NCBI GenBank assembly: GCA_020854975.1
Contig: JAHKLQ010000147.1
Coordinates: 1 to 8,917 of the forward strand
Direction: 5' to 3'
DNA: 8,917 nt
Origin: Methanobacterium sp.
GTDB lineage: Archaea > Methanobacteriota > Methanobacteria > Methanobacteriales > Methanobacteriaceae
The notes under the pieces are model-generated. The model did not search any database, had not been told where the DNA came from, and worked only from the letters and a program-made list of their open reading frames with translations. This document shows, in pieces, positions 8,320-8,917 of this stretch; positions within the stretch are counted from its first letter, which is position 1; every line of letters begins with the position of its first letter. The position numbers and the translations under genes are program-made.

Positions 8320-8495
8320 GGAATAAACTCGTTCGAATAAATTACTAATAAGCATCGTCACTTTAAAACTATAATTTATGAAATAATAAAGAAACAACAG
8401 GTCTTAATCTTTTCTTTATCAGGGATAGGAGTATATAACAGTGGATTTATATACATCTTAACTGTACCATAAAAGAGTGTAAACATAATAAACTG

Positions 8496-8524
8496 CTGTC
8501 TATGATTTATAAGTATATGGACAG
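8496..8524. repeat. Eight-pair hairpin in the divergent intergenic region
   Basis: CTGTCTAT (8496-8503) pairs with ATGGACAG (8517-8524), with one G-T wobble, around a 13-base loop. No T-run follows closely. It could be an operator or an RNA hairpin; AT-rich background makes chance possible. Confidence 0.25.
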
Positions 8525-8703
8525 ATCTAAGACAGAAACAAGTTGTGGATAAACACATAAAGTGATACATAATCTAATTTTGAGTTAACACAGTTAAATT
8601 CCTAGTAAACCCAGTTTTTAAACAGCATTCAATCTTTACACGTTAAATAGACAGTGAATTAACTTTATTCAGTGATGAAAGGGTTATACAAGTAATGTTG
8701 TAA

Positions 8704-8730
8704 TATAAAATATTTAATTATTATTAAATA
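8704..8730 (+). promoter_or_regulatory. TATA box with adjoining inverted repeat upstream of the right-edge genes
   Basis: TATAAAATA at 8704-8712 is a good archaeal TATA element. It runs directly into TATTTAAT-TATT-ATTAAATA (8711-8730), a perfect eight-pair inverted repeat. Transcription would begin near 8735, about 30 bases before the small ORF at 8764. A dyad between the TATA box and the start site is a typical position for an archaeal repressor, though such AT-only palindromes also arise by chance. Confidence 0.45.
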
Positions 8731-8763
8731 CGTCTATGTGTAAAAAAAAACATTTTCATAGGA

Positions 8764-8829
8764 ATGTATGATTTAGAAGAACTTCACGAGAGTTTAAAAA
8801 GGCAAGAGGGTGAAAAACATGGTAAATAG
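8764..8829 (+). CDS. Possible 21-aa leader peptide or small protein
   Basis: A short ORF encodes MYDLEELHESLKRQEGEKHGK, a highly charged peptide that could form an amphipathic helix. Its last 11 bases overlap the start of the next gene in a different frame, so the two could be translationally coupled. It has an AGGA (8760-8763) directly before the ATG, too close for a good ribosome site. The GAGGGTGA that serves the next gene lies inside it. It may be a small protein, a leader that controls the downstream gene, or a chance ORF. Confidence 0.35.
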   Translation: MYDLEELHESLKRQEGEKHGK

Positions 8830-8917
8830 TACTAAAGATTCAAATAATGGGAAGAAAGTTTTTAAACCTAATTATATGCTGGTGGAAGAAGCCCATGTGA
8901 AAAACTGGGAGGCAGAA
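8819..8917 (+). CDS. N-terminal fragment, possibly an AMP-forming acyl/acetyl-CoA synthetase (runs off the right edge)
   Basis: The first 33 codons are open to the window end. The ATG has a good GAGGGTGA (8805-8812) six bases upstream, so this is a real gene start. After a polar, lysine- and asparagine-rich lead the peptide reads VFKPNYMLVEEAHVKNWEAE (residues 14-33). The pattern F-x-P, then A-x-V-x-x-W/Y, resembles the N-terminal cap region of acetyl-CoA synthetase-like adenylating enzymes, which in methanogens feed acetate or other acids into acetyl-CoA. No catalytic motif is inside the window, so this function is a guess from the N-terminus alone. Confidence 0.5.
   Translation, partial: MVNSTKDSNNGKKVFKPNYMLVEEAHVKNWEAE

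Larger units (their letters stand above)
8161..8763. other. Divergent intergenic region with several palindromes, no gene found
   Basis: About 600 bases separate the pyrophosphatase gene (minus) from the plus-strand genes at the right edge. No ORF here has both a ribosome site and protein-like composition; the minus-strand ORF at 8376-8570 is low-complexity and cysteine/phenylalanine-rich by chance. The region holds a perfect AACCATC/GATGGTT palindrome (8305-8319), a hairpin at 8496-8524, tandem AGTTAA elements near 8583-8597 and an eight-pair inverted repeat by the right-hand TATA box (8711-8730). Its length and number of dyads suggest regulated divergent promoters, possibly with a long leader or an untranslated RNA. 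Confidence 0.45.

Noticed and set aside
8376..8570. Minus-strand 64-codon ORF in the divergent gap
   Set aside because: Composition is that of translated AT-rich non-coding DNA, there is no ribosome site, and it overlaps hairpin sequence.

Overview
The window reads as chromosomal DNA of a methanogenic archaeon of the order Methanobacteriales, most likely Methanobacterium or a close relative. The reasons are an archaeal-type ribosomal protein uS15, a RecJ-like DHH nuclease, the start of a Hef-type helicase/nuclease, an aconitase-X enzyme of the archaeal mevalonate route, Shine-Dalgarno sites of the GAGGTGAT type, and TTTATATA-like promoters in AT-rich gaps. The genus is inferred from remembered family sequences, not from a search.

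Layout. Positions 1-8160 are almost entirely minus-strand genes. From left to right they are: the first 58 codons of hef (1-174); a 57-residue zinc-ribbon protein too short for routine calling (299-472); a gene-free AT-rich stretch; a large multi-membrane GT39/ArnT-like glycosyltransferase (816-2630); the large subunit of phosphomevalonate dehydratase (aconitase X, 2718-3923); a RecJ-like DHH nuclease (4029-5405); ribosomal protein S15 (7062-7463); and the XTP/dITP pyrophosphatase (7573-8160). The exception is a plus-strand SAM-dependent methyltransferase (5984-6757), which sits between recJ and rpsO inside long non-coding flanks full of hairpins and short repeats. At the right edge a plus-strand gene begins at 8819, possibly an AMP-forming acyl/acetyl-CoA synthetase. 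A 21-codon ORF overlaps its start, and a roughly 600-base divergent intergenic region lies upstream.

How the genes fit together. The minus-strand genes are housekeeping functions: translation (S15), nucleotide-pool cleaning (Ham1/RdgB), DNA replication or repair (RecJ-like, Hef), isoprenoid precursor synthesis (aconitase X) and cell-surface glycosylation (GT39). Most gaps between them are 75-350 bases with TATA-like sites, so they look like several short transcripts rather than one operon. rpsO and the pyrophosphatase gene are the likeliest co-transcribed pair.

The most unusual segment is about 5406-7061. The methyltransferase closely resembles proteins of gut Bacteroidetes and Firmicutes as I remember them. 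It lies on the opposite strand to its neighbours, separates two housekeeping genes, and is flanked by related sequence in inverted orientation plus an extended stem-loop over its stop codon. I read it as a horizontally acquired insertion. I found no transposase, integrase, CRISPR array, tRNA or complete novel multi-gene system.
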